The notes: generated by a model not told the origin, from the sequence alone. A stretch of 64,000 bases of DNA from Quadrisphaera setariae (GCF_008041935.1 NZ_VKAC01000006.1:186001-250000); one strand, 5' to 3'. Shown: positions 11,462 through 21,295, counted from the stretch's first letter. A program made the numbers and translations.

Positions 11462-11535
11462 CCGTGATCATGGACGTCACCGACACCACCTGCCGTGATC
11501 ATGGAACGTCGTGGTGGTGACGTCCATGATCACGG
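11462..11535. repeat. Triplet of CCRTGATCAYGG repeats, 31-bp spacing, foldback
   Basis: Three copies of a 12-bp quasi-palindrome start at 11462, 11493 and 11524, exactly 31 bp apart; the third is inverted. The outer copies belong to a perfect 20-bp inverted repeat (11462-11481 with 11516-11535), with the middle copy in the loop. The element lies between the convergent flavoprotein and MBL-hydrolase genes, starting seven bases after the flavoprotein stop. It is probably a bidirectional terminator, but the regular spacing is not explained by that. Confidence 0.85.
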
Positions 11536-11554
11536 ATGGGGTCAGGGCGCGGGA

Positions 11555-12223
11555 TCAGAACTCGTGGACGCCGCGGCCGCCGTCGTCGCGGACGTCCACG
11601 TCGCCGCACAGGCGCCCGATGTTGGCGAGGTAGCCCTTGCGGCCCGTCGCCGACAGCAGGGCGTCGTGCACCGGCACGGCGGCCACCGACGGGGCCACGG
11701 CGCGCAGGAAGTCGACGGTCATCGCCGACGTCGCCCACGGCGCGTTGAGCGGCAGCGCCAGCACGTCGACGCCCTCGGGGGTGGTGTCGTAGGCGTCACC
11801 GGGTACGAACAGCACCGGCTCGCCCGGAGCGCTGAAGACCAGGCCCGCGTTGCCCACGCGGGGCACGTCGGGGTGGATGGACGCGTGCTGCCCGCCGACG
11901 GCGCGCACGGTCAGCGCCCCCAGCTGCAGCACCTCACCGGGGTGGAACGCCGCCAGGTCGACGTCTCCGTCCGCCCCGAGGCGGGAGTCGGCCAGCGACG
12001 CAGCCGTCTCGGGCTCGGCGCGCACCAGCACGCCGTCGTTGCCCTCCAGCAGCGCCGGCAGCTTCTCGACGTCCACGTGGTCGGGGTGCTGGTGCGTCAC
12101 GAGCAGGGCGTCGAGGTCGCCGAGCTCCTCCCAGCCGGTGGAGAAGGTGCCCGGGTCGACCAGCACGCGCGTGCCGGCCGCCTCGACCAGCAGGCAGGCG
12201 TGTCCGAGGTGCGAGATGCGCAT
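11555..12223 (-). CDS. MBL-fold metallo-hydrolase, UlaG-like
   Basis: This 222-residue metallo-beta-lactamase-fold protein begins [17 protein letters not shown] and carries the metal-binding motif THQHPDHV (HxHxDH, about residues 44-49). Later metal ligands are likely in VPGDAYD and VPVHDAL. The compact size and start resemble UlaG-like hydrolases of unknown substrate. It is convergent with the flavoprotein and divergent from purS, and it faces the GTGATCATGG triplet at its 3' end. Confidence 0.88.
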   Translation of the reverse strand: MRISHLGHACLLVEAAGTRVLVDPGTFSTGWEELGDLDALLVTHQHPDHVDVEKLPALLEGNDGVLVRAEPETAASLADSRLGADGDVDLAAFHPGEVLQLGALTVRAVGGQHASIHPDVPRVGNAGLVFSAPGEPVLFVPGDAYDTTPEGVDVLALPLNAPWATSAMTVDFLRAVAPSVAAVPVHDALLSATGRKGYLANIGRLCGDVDVRDDGGRGVHEF

Positions 12224-12325
12224 GCCCGCATCCTGCCGACCAGGCAGGACAGCGCAAACCGCTGCTGCGCCGAGCCCGCTCGGGCACCCCCCGGGCGGGT
12301 GGACGGAACGCCCTCTCCGGTCCTC

Positions 12326-12331
12326 TAGGCT
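12326..12331 (+). promoter_or_regulatory. -10 element of an apparently leaderless purS promoter
   Basis: TAGGCT is followed by eight bases and then the purS GTG (12340). A start point seven or eight bases downstream would coincide with the start codon, giving a leaderless or nearly leaderless mRNA. No Shine-Dalgarno is visible in the gap. The -35 region is not recognisable. Confidence 0.45.
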
Positions 12332-12339
12332 CCTGGTCC

Positions 12340-12621
12340 GTGGGACGCGTGCTGGTCCAGGTGATGCCGAAGCCCGAGATCCTCGACCCCCAGGGCAAGG
12401 CGGTGGCCGCTGCGCTGCCGCGCCTGGGCCTCGAGGGGTTCGTGGACGTGAGGCAGGGCAAGAGGTTCGAGCTGGTCGTCGAGGGGCCGGTCACGCCGGA
12501 CGTCCTCGCGAAGGCCCGCAAGGCCGCCGAGAAGCTCCTCGCGAACCCCGTCATCGAGGACGTCGTCGCCGTGGTCGACGCCGACGCCGCCGACCAGGTG
12601 GCAGCCGGGGCCTCGGCGTGA
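12340..12621 (+). CDS. purS: FGAM synthase subunit PurS
   Basis: PurS is the small structural subunit of the three-part phosphoribosylformylglycinamidine synthase, bridging PurL and the glutaminase PurQ. The protein is 93 residues long, starts [21 protein letters not shown] and has the typical two alpha-beta repeats through [12 protein letters not shown]. The C-terminal Ala/Asp tail is slightly longer than usual. It overlaps purQ by four bases (GTGA), which suits subunit stoichiometry. Confidence 0.95.
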   Translation: MGRVLVQVMPKPEILDPQGKAVAAALPRLGLEGFVDVRQGKRFELVVEGPVTPDVLAKARKAAEKLLANPVIEDVVAVVDADAADQVAAGASA

Positions 12622-13319
12622 AGATCGGCGTCGTCACCTTCCCGGGCTCCCTGGACGACCGCGACGCCTCGCGCGCCGTCGTCCGCGGCGGCGGTGAGGC
12701 GGTCTCGCTGTGGCACGCCGACGCCGACCTGCGCGGTGTCGACGCGGTCGTCCTGCCGGGCGGCTTCTCCTACGGCGACTACCTGCGCGCCGGCGCCATC
12801 GCCAGCATCGCCCCCGTCATGGGCTCGGTGGTCGAGGCGGCCCGCGGCGGCATGCCCGTGCTGGGCATCTGCAACGGCTTCCAGGTGCTGTGCGAGGCCG
12901 GTCTGCTGCCGGGCGCGCTCGTCCGCAACGACGTGCGCACGTTCGTCTGCCGCGACCAGCGCCTGCGCGTCGAGGACGCCTCCACCGCGTGGACCTCGGC
13001 CTTCGAGAACGGCCAGGAGGTCGTCGTCCCGCTGAAGAACGGAGAGGGCGGCTACAACGCCGACCAGCGCACCCTCGACGAGCTCGAGGGTGAGGGCCGC
13101 GTGGTCTTCCGCTACGTCGGTGGCAACCCCAACGGCTCCCAGCGCGACATCGCCGGCGTCCGCGACGCCTCCGGGCGCGTGGTGGGCCTCATGCCGCACC
13201 CCGAGCACGCCACCGAGCCGGGCTACGGCCCCACCGAGCACGGTGGCGGCGCCAGCCGGAACGGCACCGACGGCCTCGGCTTCTTCACCTCGGTGCTCCA
13301 GGCGCTCGCGAGCGCCTGA
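12618..13319 (+). CDS. purQ: FGAM synthase glutaminase subunit PurQ
   Basis: PurQ hydrolyses glutamine and passes ammonia to PurL in the fourth step of purine synthesis. It is a 233-residue class I glutamine amidotransferase with the nucleophile in [11 protein letters not shown] (C85) and the His-Glu pair in [26 protein letters not shown] is diagnostic for PurQ. Its stop is followed by 64 bases containing one isolated GTGATCACG motif at 13332-13340, then a membrane-protein gene. The partner purL lies 5.6 kb downstream rather than adjacent. Confidence 0.97.
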   Translation: MKIGVVTFPGSLDDRDASRAVVRGGGEAVSLWHADADLRGVDAVVLPGGFSYGDYLRAGAIASIAPVMGSVVEAARGGMPVLGICNGFQVLCEAGLLPGALVRNDVRTFVCRDQRLRVEDASTAWTSAFENGQEVVVPLKNGEGGYNADQRTLDELEGEGRVVFRYVGGNPNGSQRDIAGVRDASGRVVGLMPHPEHATEPGYGPTEHGGGASRNGTDGLGFFTSVLQALASA

Positions 13320-13383
13320 GCGCCCGTCCGGGTGATCACGCACCTCCCTGCCACGGCACCACCGGCGGAGGCGTCCTAGACCC

Positions 13384-14466
13384 GTGGACCGACCGACCGA
13401 CCTGACCGGGCGCACCGGAGGAGACCCCGACGAGGGCTCCGACGACGTGGCGCGCGCCTTCCGCGCCGCCCTCGGCGAGGGTCACGGCTCGTCGTCGGCC
13501 TCGGAGACCAGGACGACGGCGAGCGGCGCGTCCGAGCAGTCGCGGCGCCAGGCGCCGGCGTCGCTGCTGGCGGCGGTGGAGCGACGCGCCGCCAGGCTGC
13601 ACCGGCGCCGCCAGGCCGCCGCGCTGGTTGGGGCGGCCGCGGCGGCGGCCGTGGTGGTGTTCCTCGGGAGCCTCGTGCTGCCGCAGCTCGACCTCTCCCT
13701 GAGCGGAGGGGCGTCAGGCGGTTCCGCCGCAGGCAGCTCGGCCGACTCCGGCTCGGGTGGCGGCCCTGCTCCGGCCGCCGCACCGAGCGAGAGGTCCGGT
13801 GAGCTGCAGGGCGGTGGAGCCGCCGGTGGACCGACCGCGACCTCCCAGAGCGAGTCGCTGGCGGACGCGAACGTCCCGACGCTCAGCGAGGCGTCGATGC
13901 TCACCGCCGCCGACCTCACCGGTGCCTTCTCCGTGCCGGTCCGTGAGTCCGCACCGGCGCCGGAGTCCGACCCCAGGCTGACGCTGGGCGCCTGCGTCGA
14001 CGGGGACGCTGGGTCCGTGGACGCGCTGCAGCTGTGGCGCGTCGACCTCACCGCCGCGCCCTCGGCCTCCGCGGCGGAGCCGCCCGGGGTCGTGGAGCGC
14101 GTCGCCGTCGTCGGTGGTCCCGCTGCCGCCGCCTCGGCCCTGGAGCAGGTCCGCCAGGCGGTGCCCGGGTGCTCCGGCCCCGGCCTGGAGGGCACCGGGC
14201 CGACCGCGGCGCTCGACGCGAGCGCCGTGACGCCCGACGGCGGCGAGGCGCTGGTCCTGGCCTCCACGTCCGGCCAGGGCTCCCCGACGCTGCGGGTCTA
14301 CGTGGCGATCGGCAGCGAGCTCGTCCAGCTCGACGCCACGTCCGACGCCTCCAGCGCCCAGGCCGCCTACAGCGCACTCGTGCCCGCCGTCCGCGCGGCC
14401 GTGACGCGGGCGACCGGCGGCAGCGCCTCCTTCTCCGCGCCCCTGCCCTCCTCGGGGGCGCCGTGA
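13384..14466 (+). CDS. Membrane-anchored protein, probable sigma-factor partner
   Basis: A 360-residue protein with a charged cytoplasmic N-terminus (about 80 residues, ending in an Arg cluster), one transmembrane helix at about 80-98, a long Gly/Ser/Ala-rich linker, and an exported domain from about residue 150 that includes TLGACVDGDAGSV. I do not recognise a named domain and no zinc-binding HxxxCxxC anti-sigma motif is present. The gene overlaps the SigE-family sigma-factor gene by four bases, which is the basis for proposing a role in regulating that sigma factor. In most such pairs the sigma gene comes first, so the order here is reversed. Confidence 0.7.
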   Translation: MDRPTDLTGRTGGDPDEGSDDVARAFRAALGEGHGSSSASETRTTASGASEQSRRQAPASLLAAVERRAARLHRRRQAAALVGAAAAAAVVVFLGSLVLPQLDLSLSGGASGGSAAGSSADSGSGGGPAPAAAPSERSGELQGGGAAGGPTATSQSESLADANVPTLSEASMLTAADLTGAFSVPVRESAPAPESDPRLTLGACVDGDAGSVDALQLWRVDLTAAPSASAAEPPGVVERVAVVGGPAAAASALEQVRQAVPGCSGPGLEGTGPTAALDASAVTPDGGEALVLASTSGQGSPTLRVYVAIGSELVQLDATSDASSAQAAYSALVPAVRAAVTRATGGSASFSAPLPSSGAP

Positions 14467-15023
14467 GCATCGCCTCCCTGCTCCGCAGGCCCCGCGCCGA
14501 CCAGGCGTGGGGCTTCGAGGACCTTGTGGCCGCGCGCAGCGGCCCGCTGCTGTCGATGGCCCGGGGCCTGGTGCGCTCCGAGGCCGACGCGGAGGACCTC
14601 GTGCAGGAGGTGCTGGCCAAGGCCCTGGTCAGCTGGGAGAGGGTCAGCGCCGCGTCCGACCCGGCGGCGTACGTCAACCGCATGCTCGTCAACCAGGCGA
14701 TGAGCTTCTGGCGGCGCGCCTCCACGCGGCGCGAGCGCTCCACCGAGCCCGAGGAGCTGCCGGAGCCGGTGTCCGGCGGCGTCGACGACGGCGCGGTGCA
14801 GCGCGGTGACCGCGACGCCCTGCTCACGGCCCTGCGCCGCCTGCCGCCGCGGCACCGCGCGGTGCTCGTGCTGCGGTACTACGAGCAGCTGCCCGACGCG
14901 GAGATCGCCGACCTGCTGGGCATGGCCCAGGCCACGGTGCGCAGCAGCGCCGCGCGCGGACTGGCCGCGCTGCGCCGCGACGGCGTGCTCACCGACGGGT
15001 CGGTGAGCCGCTCGGAGGGCTGA
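14463..15023 (+). CDS. SigE-family RNA polymerase sigma factor
   Basis: This encodes a 186-residue ECF sigma factor of the actinobacterial SigE family. Region 2 is around residues 18-80 (FEDLVAARSGPLLSMARGLVRSEADAEDLVQEVLAKAL, given here only as family context in two halves), and region 4 includes LPPRHRAVLVLRYYEQL and the helix-turn-helix DAEIADLLGMAQATVRSS. GTG 14463 overlaps the stop of the membrane-protein gene. The 3' end overlaps the convergent NCS2 permease by 35 bases. Target promoters are unknown. Confidence 0.92.
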   Translation: MSIASLLRRPRADQAWGFEDLVAARSGPLLSMARGLVRSEADAEDLVQEVLAKALVSWERVSAASDPAAYVNRMLVNQAMSFWRRASTRRERSTEPEELPEPVSGGVDDGAVQRGDRDALLTALRRLPPRHRAVLVLRYYEQLPDAEIADLLGMAQATVRSSAARGLAALRRDGVLTDGSVSRSEG

Positions 15024-16503
15024 CCGCTCCGGCCGGGTCGCTGGTCATGGTGCCCCTGACCGGCATCCCGCCCTCCGGGAGGCCGCTGGCGGGTCCGCCG
15101 GGGGCCGTGAGGTCGATGGTCGTGTCGGCGAGCGGCTCGTCGTGGGCGAGCTCGGGCTCCACCGGGCGCCACGGCAGGTGGTGGAAGAGCAGGTTGAGCA
15201 CGAACGCCGTGAGCACCGCCCCGGTGATGGCGCTGCCGAGGATGATCTGCACCCACGAGGGGAAGTTCCCGTAGATCCCCGCCTTGACCACCGGCAGCAT
15301 GCCCACGCCGATCGCGACGGCGACGATCACCGAGTTGCCGCGGTCGCGCCAGTCCACGCGCGCCAGGGTGCGGATGCCGACCGCGGCCACTGTCGCGAAC
15401 ATCACCAGCCCGGCCCCGCCGATCACCGGGCCGGGCAGCGAGGCGAACACCTCACCGATCTTGGGCACCAGGCCGAGCACCACGAGGATGCCGCCGGCCG
15501 CGGTGACCACGAACCGGCTGCGGACCCCGGTCATGGAGATGAGGCCGACGTTCTGCGCGAAGGCGGTGTCGAGGAAGGCGTTGTAGGAGCCCGCGAGGAC
15601 GCCTGACAGACCGTCGGCCGCGAGGCCCCGCGCGAGGGCCTTGGGGGTGACGGGCCGTCCGACCAGCTCACCGACGGCCAGCATGTCCGCGGTCGACTCC
15701 GTGAAGATCACGAGCATGACGATGCACATGGCGATGACCGCCGCAGGCGGGAACTCCGGCGCGCCGAAGAGGAACGGCTCGGCCAGGCCGATCCACGAGG
15801 CGCTGCCGACGGGGGAGAAGTCGACCAGCCCCATCGGCGCCGCGATGACGACGCCCACGGCCAGGCCCGCCAGCACGGCCAGCTGCCCCAGGAACCCCCG
15901 GACGAACCGCGTCACCAGCACGATCGTGACGACGACGGCGGCCGCCAGGCCCAGGTGCGAGGGCGTCGCGTAGTCGTCGGCGGTGGGGTCGTTGCCGGCG
16001 ATCAGCCCACCGGCCACCCCGATGAGCGACAGCCCGATGACGGTGATGGTCACGCCGGTGACCACGGGCGGGAAGAACCTCACCACCCGCGCGAACGGCA
16101 CGGCCACCAGCAGCCCGAAGACGCCCGCGGCCAGGAACGAGCCGTAGACCGCCTGCAGCCCGTACTCCCCGGCGATGAGGATCATCGGCGTCACCGCCGC
16201 GAAGGTGGCCCCGGCGACGACGGGCAGCCGGACTCCGAGGACCTTCCCGATGCCCAGGCTCTGGATGATCGTGATGATCCCCGCCACGAGCAGGTCGGCG
16301 TTGATGAGCAGGCCGATGGTCGACGCGTCCAGGCCGACGGCCGCGCCGAAGACCAGCGGCACCGTGACGCAGCCGGTGTACATGATCAGCACGTGCTGGA
16401 GGCCCAGGGTCAGCAGGCGGCCCGGTGGGGGCACCCGGTCGACGGGGTGGACGCTGCTGCCGCGGCTGGCAGGGCCTGCTGGGTTCGTGGAACCGGCGGA
16501 CAC
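14989..16503 (-). CDS. NCS2-family nucleobase permease (xanthine/uracil type)
   Basis: This is a 504-residue integral membrane transporter with about 12-14 hydrophobic segments. The nucleobase-ascorbate transporter signature is clear: FTESTADMLAVGELVGRPV in TM8 and QNVGLISMTGVRSRFV (QNxGxxxxTGxRSR). The latter motif favours a xanthine/urate-type subgroup over uracil, as family-based inference. GTG 16503 is preferred because GGAGG lies five bases upstream; GTG 16509 has no room for one. The hydrophilic C-terminal tail of about 45 residues overlaps the sigma-factor gene on the other strand. The position among pur genes suggests a purine salvage role. Confidence 0.9.
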   Translation of the reverse strand: MSAGSTNPAGPASRGSSVHPVDRVPPPGRLLTLGLQHVLIMYTGCVTVPLVFGAAVGLDASTIGLLINADLLVAGIITIIQSLGIGKVLGVRLPVVAGATFAAVTPMILIAGEYGLQAVYGSFLAAGVFGLLVAVPFARVVRFFPPVVTGVTITVIGLSLIGVAGGLIAGNDPTADDYATPSHLGLAAAVVVTIVLVTRFVRGFLGQLAVLAGLAVGVVIAAPMGLVDFSPVGSASWIGLAEPFLFGAPEFPPAAVIAMCIVMLVIFTESTADMLAVGELVGRPVTPKALARGLAADGLSGVLAGSYNAFLDTAFAQNVGLISMTGVRSRFVVTAAGGILVVLGLVPKIGEVFASLPGPVIGGAGLVMFATVAAVGIRTLARVDWRDRGNSVIVAVAIGVGMLPVVKAGIYGNFPSWVQIILGSAITGAVLTAFVLNLLFHHLPWRPVEPELAHDEPLADTTIDLTAPGGPASGLPEGGMPVRGTMTSDPAGAVSPPSGSPTRR

Positions 16504-16650
16504 GGGCACCTCCGAGGAGACGGGGAGTCGCCTGAGCGTGCGCCCGGACCTGCCTCGCCCGGTGACCGCGGTGTCACGGTCGTGTGACGAGGCGGACGCC
16601 GTCCGGCGCGTCACGTGCAACGGCGGGGCGCGCGGTGTCGTCCTGGGGGC

Positions 16651-18117
16651 ATGCGTCTGTCGCGGGCCCGCGCGCTCGTCGTCGTCCTCGGGGTTCCAGC
16701 GCTGCTCGCAGGATGCGGCGCGTCTCACCAGACTGCCGTTCCTTCCGTGACGTCCGAACCCCTCCCGACGGCGTCGGCACTGGCGGACCCCGCGCGCTGG
16801 GACGCCGCCCCTCCGCTGGCTGGACGTCGGGTGCTGCTGCAGGCCTCCGACCTCGACGAGGTGCTGCCCGGCGCTGACCGTTGGACGAACGCGATCGTCG
16901 ACATGCAACCCGCGTGGCTGCGGCGCGCCTGCGAGCGCGGCCCGGTGGACGAGCACAGCGCCCCGACCGCCGCGGCCGGCCCCCGCCCGGAGGGCGAGGT
17001 GACGCAGGCGTGGTCACGCAGCGCGCCCCCCGAGGAGTTCCCCAGCGGCTTCACCACCACGGAGGTGCTGCGCTGGCCCGCGGGAGCAGCCGGCGGGGAG
17101 GCGGCCGCCGCGTGGGTGGCCGACGTCTCCGGGGAGGCGTCGCGGTGTCCCGGGGCGGTGGTGGTCGACGCCCTCGGGGACCCGCCCGCGGGCGAGGGGG
17201 GCGGCGCGACAGGTGACGTCGTCGTCGTCGCCGTGCCCTGGGACGAACCGGCGACCAGCGGCGCCGTCCCGGCCAGGTCGTGGAGCGCCTACGCGCTGGC
17301 CGCCGCCGGCCCGACCGCGTGGGAGGTCGGCACGACCGCGGCGTCCACCTCCGCCGAGGAGGCGGGGCGGGCCGCCGGAGCCCTGCTGCAGCGGACCGCC
17401 ACCCGCGTGCTGGCCGCCGACGACGCCGTCCGTCGCAGCGGCGTCGACGACACCGCGCTCGCGGCCTTCTCCGACGCGCCCGGTCGTGGTGACGACGTCG
17501 CGCCGCTCTTCCCCGGCGGGTCCACCCCCGAGCTCCCCGTCGTCACGGGCACTGACCTCCCCGCATCGTTCCCCGGGAACCCGGAGTGGGTGGGCCTGGG
17601 GCGCGCCGGCACGGGCGGCAGCTGGATGCGGTCCTGGTGCGACTGGACCCAGCAGCCGCTGGCCGTCGAGGGAGAGGAGCCCGACCAGCTCGGCGGGCTG
17701 TTCGAGCCCGAGGGTGACCGCGAGCACCAGCTCCTCGTGGACGTCGACGTCAAGCGGTGGTGGGCCTCCGACGGCTCCGCCGACGAGCGGAGCGCCTACA
17801 CCTGGGCGGATGCCACGAGCAGCGACGCCGCCGGGTGCACCGCCGCGCGCCCGGCCGCCGCGGGATCCCTGCCCGGATCGGTCTCCAGCGCTGCGGTGGC
17901 GCCGGGAGGGGTGTGGCGCGACGGCCGCGTGGTCGAGGGCGGCTGGCGCGCGGTGGTCACCACGACGGCAGGATCGACCGCGGTGCAGGTGCGCGTCGAC
18001 CTGGTGGAGGGCACGGCGGAGGACGCCGACGCGGCAGCCACGTCGGCGGCGGCGCTGGCGCGCCGCGTGGCCGCCAACGTCGTCCGCGCCGACGCCGCCG
18101 CGATGGACGGCCGGTGA
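16651..18117 (+). CDS. Predicted lipoprotein with duplicated sensor-like domain
   Basis: This 488-residue protein has a lipoprotein signal peptide: ALVVVLGVPALLAGCGAS, with the lipidated Cys at residue 22. The mature protein has two roughly 200-residue halves that resemble each other (for example ASDLDEVLPG in the first and GTDLPASFPG in the second; both carry conserved Trp and Cys residues). The next gene has one such half, so the three units are related. The layout recalls exported sensor domains of actinobacterial kinases, but I cannot assign a family. ATG 16651 is preceded by a weak GGGGG. Confidence 0.72.
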   Translation: MRLSRARALVVVLGVPALLAGCGASHQTAVPSVTSEPLPTASALADPARWDAAPPLAGRRVLLQASDLDEVLPGADRWTNAIVDMQPAWLRRACERGPVDEHSAPTAAAGPRPEGEVTQAWSRSAPPEEFPSGFTTTEVLRWPAGAAGGEAAAAWVADVSGEASRCPGAVVVDALGDPPAGEGGGATGDVVVVAVPWDEPATSGAVPARSWSAYALAAAGPTAWEVGTTAASTSAEEAGRAAGALLQRTATRVLAADDAVRRSGVDDTALAAFSDAPGRGDDVAPLFPGGSTPELPVVTGTDLPASFPGNPEWVGLGRAGTGGSWMRSWCDWTQQPLAVEGEEPDQLGGLFEPEGDREHQLLVDVDVKRWWASDGSADERSAYTWADATSSDAAGCTAARPAAAGSLPGSVSSAAVAPGGVWRDGRVVEGGWRAVVTTTAGSTAVQVRVDLVEGTAEDADAAATSAAALARRVAANVVRADAAAMDGR

Positions 18118-18162
18118 TCGGCGGTGTGCAACCCGCCGGCCGCCCGCCCGCGCAGGACGCGT

Positions 18163-18930
18163 GTGAGCGCCGTGCGTTCGCGAGCTGCTGGCCGTGCGTC
18201 TGCGCTCGTCGTCGTCCTCCTCGTGGCGCTGGGGACGAACGGGTGCGGTCGCGGTGAGGTCACCGCGAGCAGCTCCTCGGCCGGTGCACCGCAGGCGGCG
18301 GCCACGTCGTCGGGCGGTCCGCTGCTGATGACCGACGACCTCGACGAGCTGCTCCCGGGCCTCTCTGACGACGCCTCGCTGCGCCCCCGGTGGGAGGTGC
18401 GGGACGAGCTGTGGGAGCTCTCGCTCCTGCGCGCGAGGTGCGGTGCCGAACCGGCGCCGCCCTCCAGGTCCGATCCGGCTCCGGGTGCTTCCGAGCACAT
18501 CGCCGGGCAGTGGTGGCAGGGCACCTCACCCCAGTACGCCACCCTCGACGTGCTGCGCTGGCCCCCCGGCGAGACCGGCGATCCCCAGAGCTGGCTCGAC
18601 GACGAGCTCGAGGCCGAGTGGCCCTGCCGCGAAGCGCTCGTCCTGCCCCACCAGCCGGGGGTGGACGGTGGGCCGGAGCTGATGGCGGTCGTGCGCCGCT
18701 GGGAGCAGCCCACCACAGGTGGCACCCCGGGGAACGAGCCGCTTCCGCTGTGGCAGGTCGGCGTCTTCACCGTCGACGGCTCCACCGCGATCGCCGTCCG
18801 CGTGGGGGCGTGCAGCGCGCGGACGGCGCAGGAGGCCTGGGTCCGCGCGCAGCCCGGCGTCTCGGCGGTGGTGGCGCGCGCCGCGCAGCGGGCGCCTGAG
18901 CCAGCGGCCCCGCCGTCGTCGTCCTTCTGA
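18163..18930 (+). CDS. Exported protein, single-domain paralogue of the upstream lipoprotein
   Basis: The protein is 255 residues from GTG 18163 (268 from GTG 18124, also possible). The signal segment [18 protein letters not shown] ends in a Cys that may be lipidated, though the lipobox (TNGC) is weak. [16 protein letters not shown] and [12 protein letters not shown] match the DLDEVLPG and TEVLRWPAG blocks of the upstream protein, showing common ancestry. The function is unknown. It lies 45 bases after that gene, and the promoter of purL sits just after its stop. Confidence 0.7.
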   Translation: MSAVRSRAAGRASALVVVLLVALGTNGCGRGEVTASSSSAGAPQAAATSSGGPLLMTDDLDELLPGLSDDASLRPRWEVRDELWELSLLRARCGAEPAPPSRSDPAPGASEHIAGQWWQGTSPQYATLDVLRWPPGETGDPQSWLDDELEAEWPCREALVLPHQPGVDGGPELMAVVRRWEQPTTGGTPGNEPLPLWQVGVFTVDGSTAIAVRVGACSARTAQEAWVRAQPGVSAVVARAAQRAPEPAAPPSSSF

Positions 18931-18939
18931 CCTGCGGTG

Positions 18940-18969
18940 TTCTGAGGTGTCCGCGCAGGTCACTACGCT
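18940..18969 (+). promoter_or_regulatory. Leaderless purL promoter
   Basis: TTCTGA (18940-18945), an 18-base spacer, TACGCT (18964-18969), eight bases, then the purL GTG at 18978. The start point should fall at or within a base or two of the start codon, and no Shine-Dalgarno is present, so purL mRNA is probably leaderless. The TACGCT box recurs in the same position before the beta-glucosidase gene. Confidence 0.5.
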
Positions 18970-18977
18970 CTGGGCAC

Positions 18978-21284
18978 GTGAGCCTGCTCGACACCGTGGA
19001 CCACGCCGCAGCGACGCCCGACCACGAGCTGCCCTACGGCGAGCTCGGGCTCAAGGACGACGAGTTCGAGCGGATCTGCACGATCCTCGGCCGCCGCCCC
19101 ACCGCGTGCGAGCTGGCCATGTACTCGGTCATGTGGAGCGAGCACTGCTCCTACAAGTCCTCCAAGACGCACCTGCGCCAGTTCGGCGTCAAGACCACCG
19201 ACGCGATGCGCGAGAAGCTGCTGGTCGGCATCGGCGAGAACGCGGGCGTGGTCGACATCGGCGACGGCTGGGCGGTCACCTTCAAGGTGGAGAGCCACAA
19301 CCACCCCAGCTACGTCGAGCCCCACCAGGGCGCGGCCACCGGCGTCGGCGGCATCGTGCGCGACATCCTCGCCATGGGCGCCCGTCCGGTGGCCGTCATG
19401 GACTCGCTGCGCTTCGGTGCGCTCGACCACCCCGACACCGCCCGCGTGGTGCCCGGCGTCGTCGCCGGGGTCGGCGGCTACGGCAACTGCCTCGGCCTGC
19501 CGAACGTCGGCGGCGAGGTCATCTTCGACCCGGTCTACCAGGGCAACCCGCTGGTCAACGCGCTGTGCGTGGGCACCATGCGCCACGAGGACATCCACCT
19601 CGCCAACGCCACCGGCGAGGGCAACCTCGTGGTGCTCTTCGGCTCTCGCACCGGTGGCGACGGCATCGGCGGCGTGTCCGTGCTCGCGTCGGAGACCTTC
19701 GACGAGGGCGGCCCGTCCAAGCGCCCCGCCGTGCAGGTGGGCGACCCGTTCGCCGAGAAGCTGCTCATCGAGTGCTGCCTGGAGCTCTTCCACGCCGGCG
19801 TGGTCGCCGGCATCCAGGACCTCGGCGGCGCGGGGCTCTCGTGCGCCACCTCCGAGCTCGCCTCCGCCGGCGACGGCGGCATGGCCGTCCGCCTCGACGC
19901 GGTGCCCCTGCGCGACTCCTCGCTGCGCCCCGAGGAGGTGCTGATGAGCGAGTCGCAGGAGCGGATGATGGCCGTGGTCGAGCCGGAGCACCTCGACGCG
20001 TTCATGGCCATCACCTCCAAGTGGGAGGTCGAGGCCGTCGTCATCGGCGAGGTGACCGGCACCGGCCGCCTGCAGATCACCTGGAACGGCGAGACCGTGG
20101 TCGACGTGCCCCCGCGCACGGTCGCCCACGAGGGGCCCGTCTACGTGCGCCCCTGGGCCCGCCCCGCCGACATGGACGTGCTCCAGGCCGACCCGGCCGA
20201 GGCGCTGCCCCGCCCCACCACCGGTGACGAGCTGCGCGGGCAGGTGCTGCAGCTGGCCGGCTCCGCCAACCTCTGCAGCCGCGCGTGGATCACCGACCAG
20301 TACGACCGCTACGTCCTCGGCAACACCGCGATGGCCATGCCCGACGACGCCGGCGTGGTCCGCGTCGACGAGGAGAGCGGCCTCGGTGTGGCGGTCTCCC
20401 TCGACGCCAACGGCCGCTTCGCCCACCTCGACCCGCGGGTCGGCGCGCAGCTCGCGCTCGCGGAGTCCTACCGCAACGTCGCCACCGCAGGCGCGGTGCC
20501 GCTGGCCGTCACCGACTGCCTCAACTTCGGCTCCCCGGAGGACCCGGGCGTCATGTGGCAGTTCTCCGAGGCCGTCACGGGCCTGGCGGACGCCTGCGTG
20601 GAGCTCGGCGTGCCGGTGACCGGCGGCAACGTCAGCTTCTACAACCAGACCGGGACCGAGCCGATCCACCCGACCCCCGTCGTCGGCGTGCTCGGCGTCC
20701 TCGACGACGTCGCCCGCCGCACCCCGTCGGGATGGGCGCTGCCCGGCCAGCAGCTGTACCTGCTGGGCACCACCCGCGAGGAGCTCTCCGGATCGGAGTG
20801 GGCGTGGGAGGTGCACGGCCACCTCGGCGGCCTGCCCCCGGCCGTGGACCTCGAGCACGAGAAGGTGCTCGCGTCCGTGCTGGTCAACGCCTCCCGCGAC
20901 GGCCTCGTCGACGCCGCGCACGACCTCTCCGAGGGCGGCCTCTCGCAGGCGCTCGTCGAGGGCTGCCTGCGCCGCGGCGTCGGTGCGCGGGTCTGGTTGG
21001 GCGAGCTGTGCGAGCGCGACGGCGTCGACGCCGCCACCGCGCTGTTCAGCGAGTCGGCCGGCCGCGTCGTCGTCGCCGTCCCCCGCGAGGAGGAGGTGCG
21101 CTTCACCGACATGTGCACCGCCCGCAGGATCGCCCACCTGCGCATCGGCGTGACCGACGGTGTCGAGGCCGACGGCGAGGAGGCGGTGCTCGACGTCGCC
21201 GCGGACGCGCCGCTGTTCTCGGTGCCGCTGTCCGAGCTGCGCGCCGTCCACACGCGGACCCTCCCCGAGGTCTTCGGCGCCTGA
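18978..21284 (+). CDS. purL: FGAM synthase large subunit PurL
   Basis: PurL converts FGAR to FGAM using ATP and ammonia supplied by PurQ. The 768-residue length is that of the stand-alone (small-type) Pur[13 protein letters not shown] and [29 protein letters not shown] are the nucleotide and substrate signatures (listed as adjoining blocks), [16 protein letters not shown] and [13 protein letters not shown] follow, and [13 protein letters not shown] lies near the end. It is separated from purSQ by the sigma-factor and lipoprotein genes. A triplet of GTGATCATGG repeats begins 12 bases after the stop. Confidence 0.97.
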   Translation: MSLLDTVDHAAATPDHELPYGELGLKDDEFERICTILGRRPTACELAMYSVMWSEHCSYKSSKTHLRQFGVKTTDAMREKLLVGIGENAGVVDIGDGWAVTFKVESHNHPSYVEPHQGAATGVGGIVRDILAMGARPVAVMDSLRFGALDHPDTARVVPGVVAGVGGYGNCLGLPNVGGEVIFDPVYQGNPLVNALCVGTMRHEDIHLANATGEGNLVVLFGSRTGGDGIGGVSVLASETFDEGGPSKRPAVQVGDPFAEKLLIECCLELFHAGVVAGIQDLGGAGLSCATSELASAGDGGMAVRLDAVPLRDSSLRPEEVLMSESQERMMAVVEPEHLDAFMAITSKWEVEAVVIGEVTGTGRLQITWNGETVVDVPPRTVAHEGPVYVRPWARPADMDVLQADPAEALPRPTTGDELRGQVLQLAGSANLCSRAWITDQYDRYVLGNTAMAMPDDAGVVRVDEESGLGVAVSLDANGRFAHLDPRVGAQLALAESYRNVATAGAVPLAVTDCLNFGSPEDPGVMWQFSEAVTGLADACVELGVPVTGGNVSFYNQTGTEPIHPTPVVGVLGVLDDVARRTPSGWALPGQQLYLLGTTREELSGSEWAWEVHGHLGGLPPAVDLEHEKVLASVLVNASRDGLVDAAHDLSEGGLSQALVEGCLRRGVGARVWLGELCERDGVDAATALFSESAGRVVVAVPREEEVRFTDMCTARRIAHLRIGVTDGVEADGEEAVLDVAADAPLFSVPLSELRAVHTRTLPEVFGA

Positions 21285-21295
21285 CCCCCCTCCGT

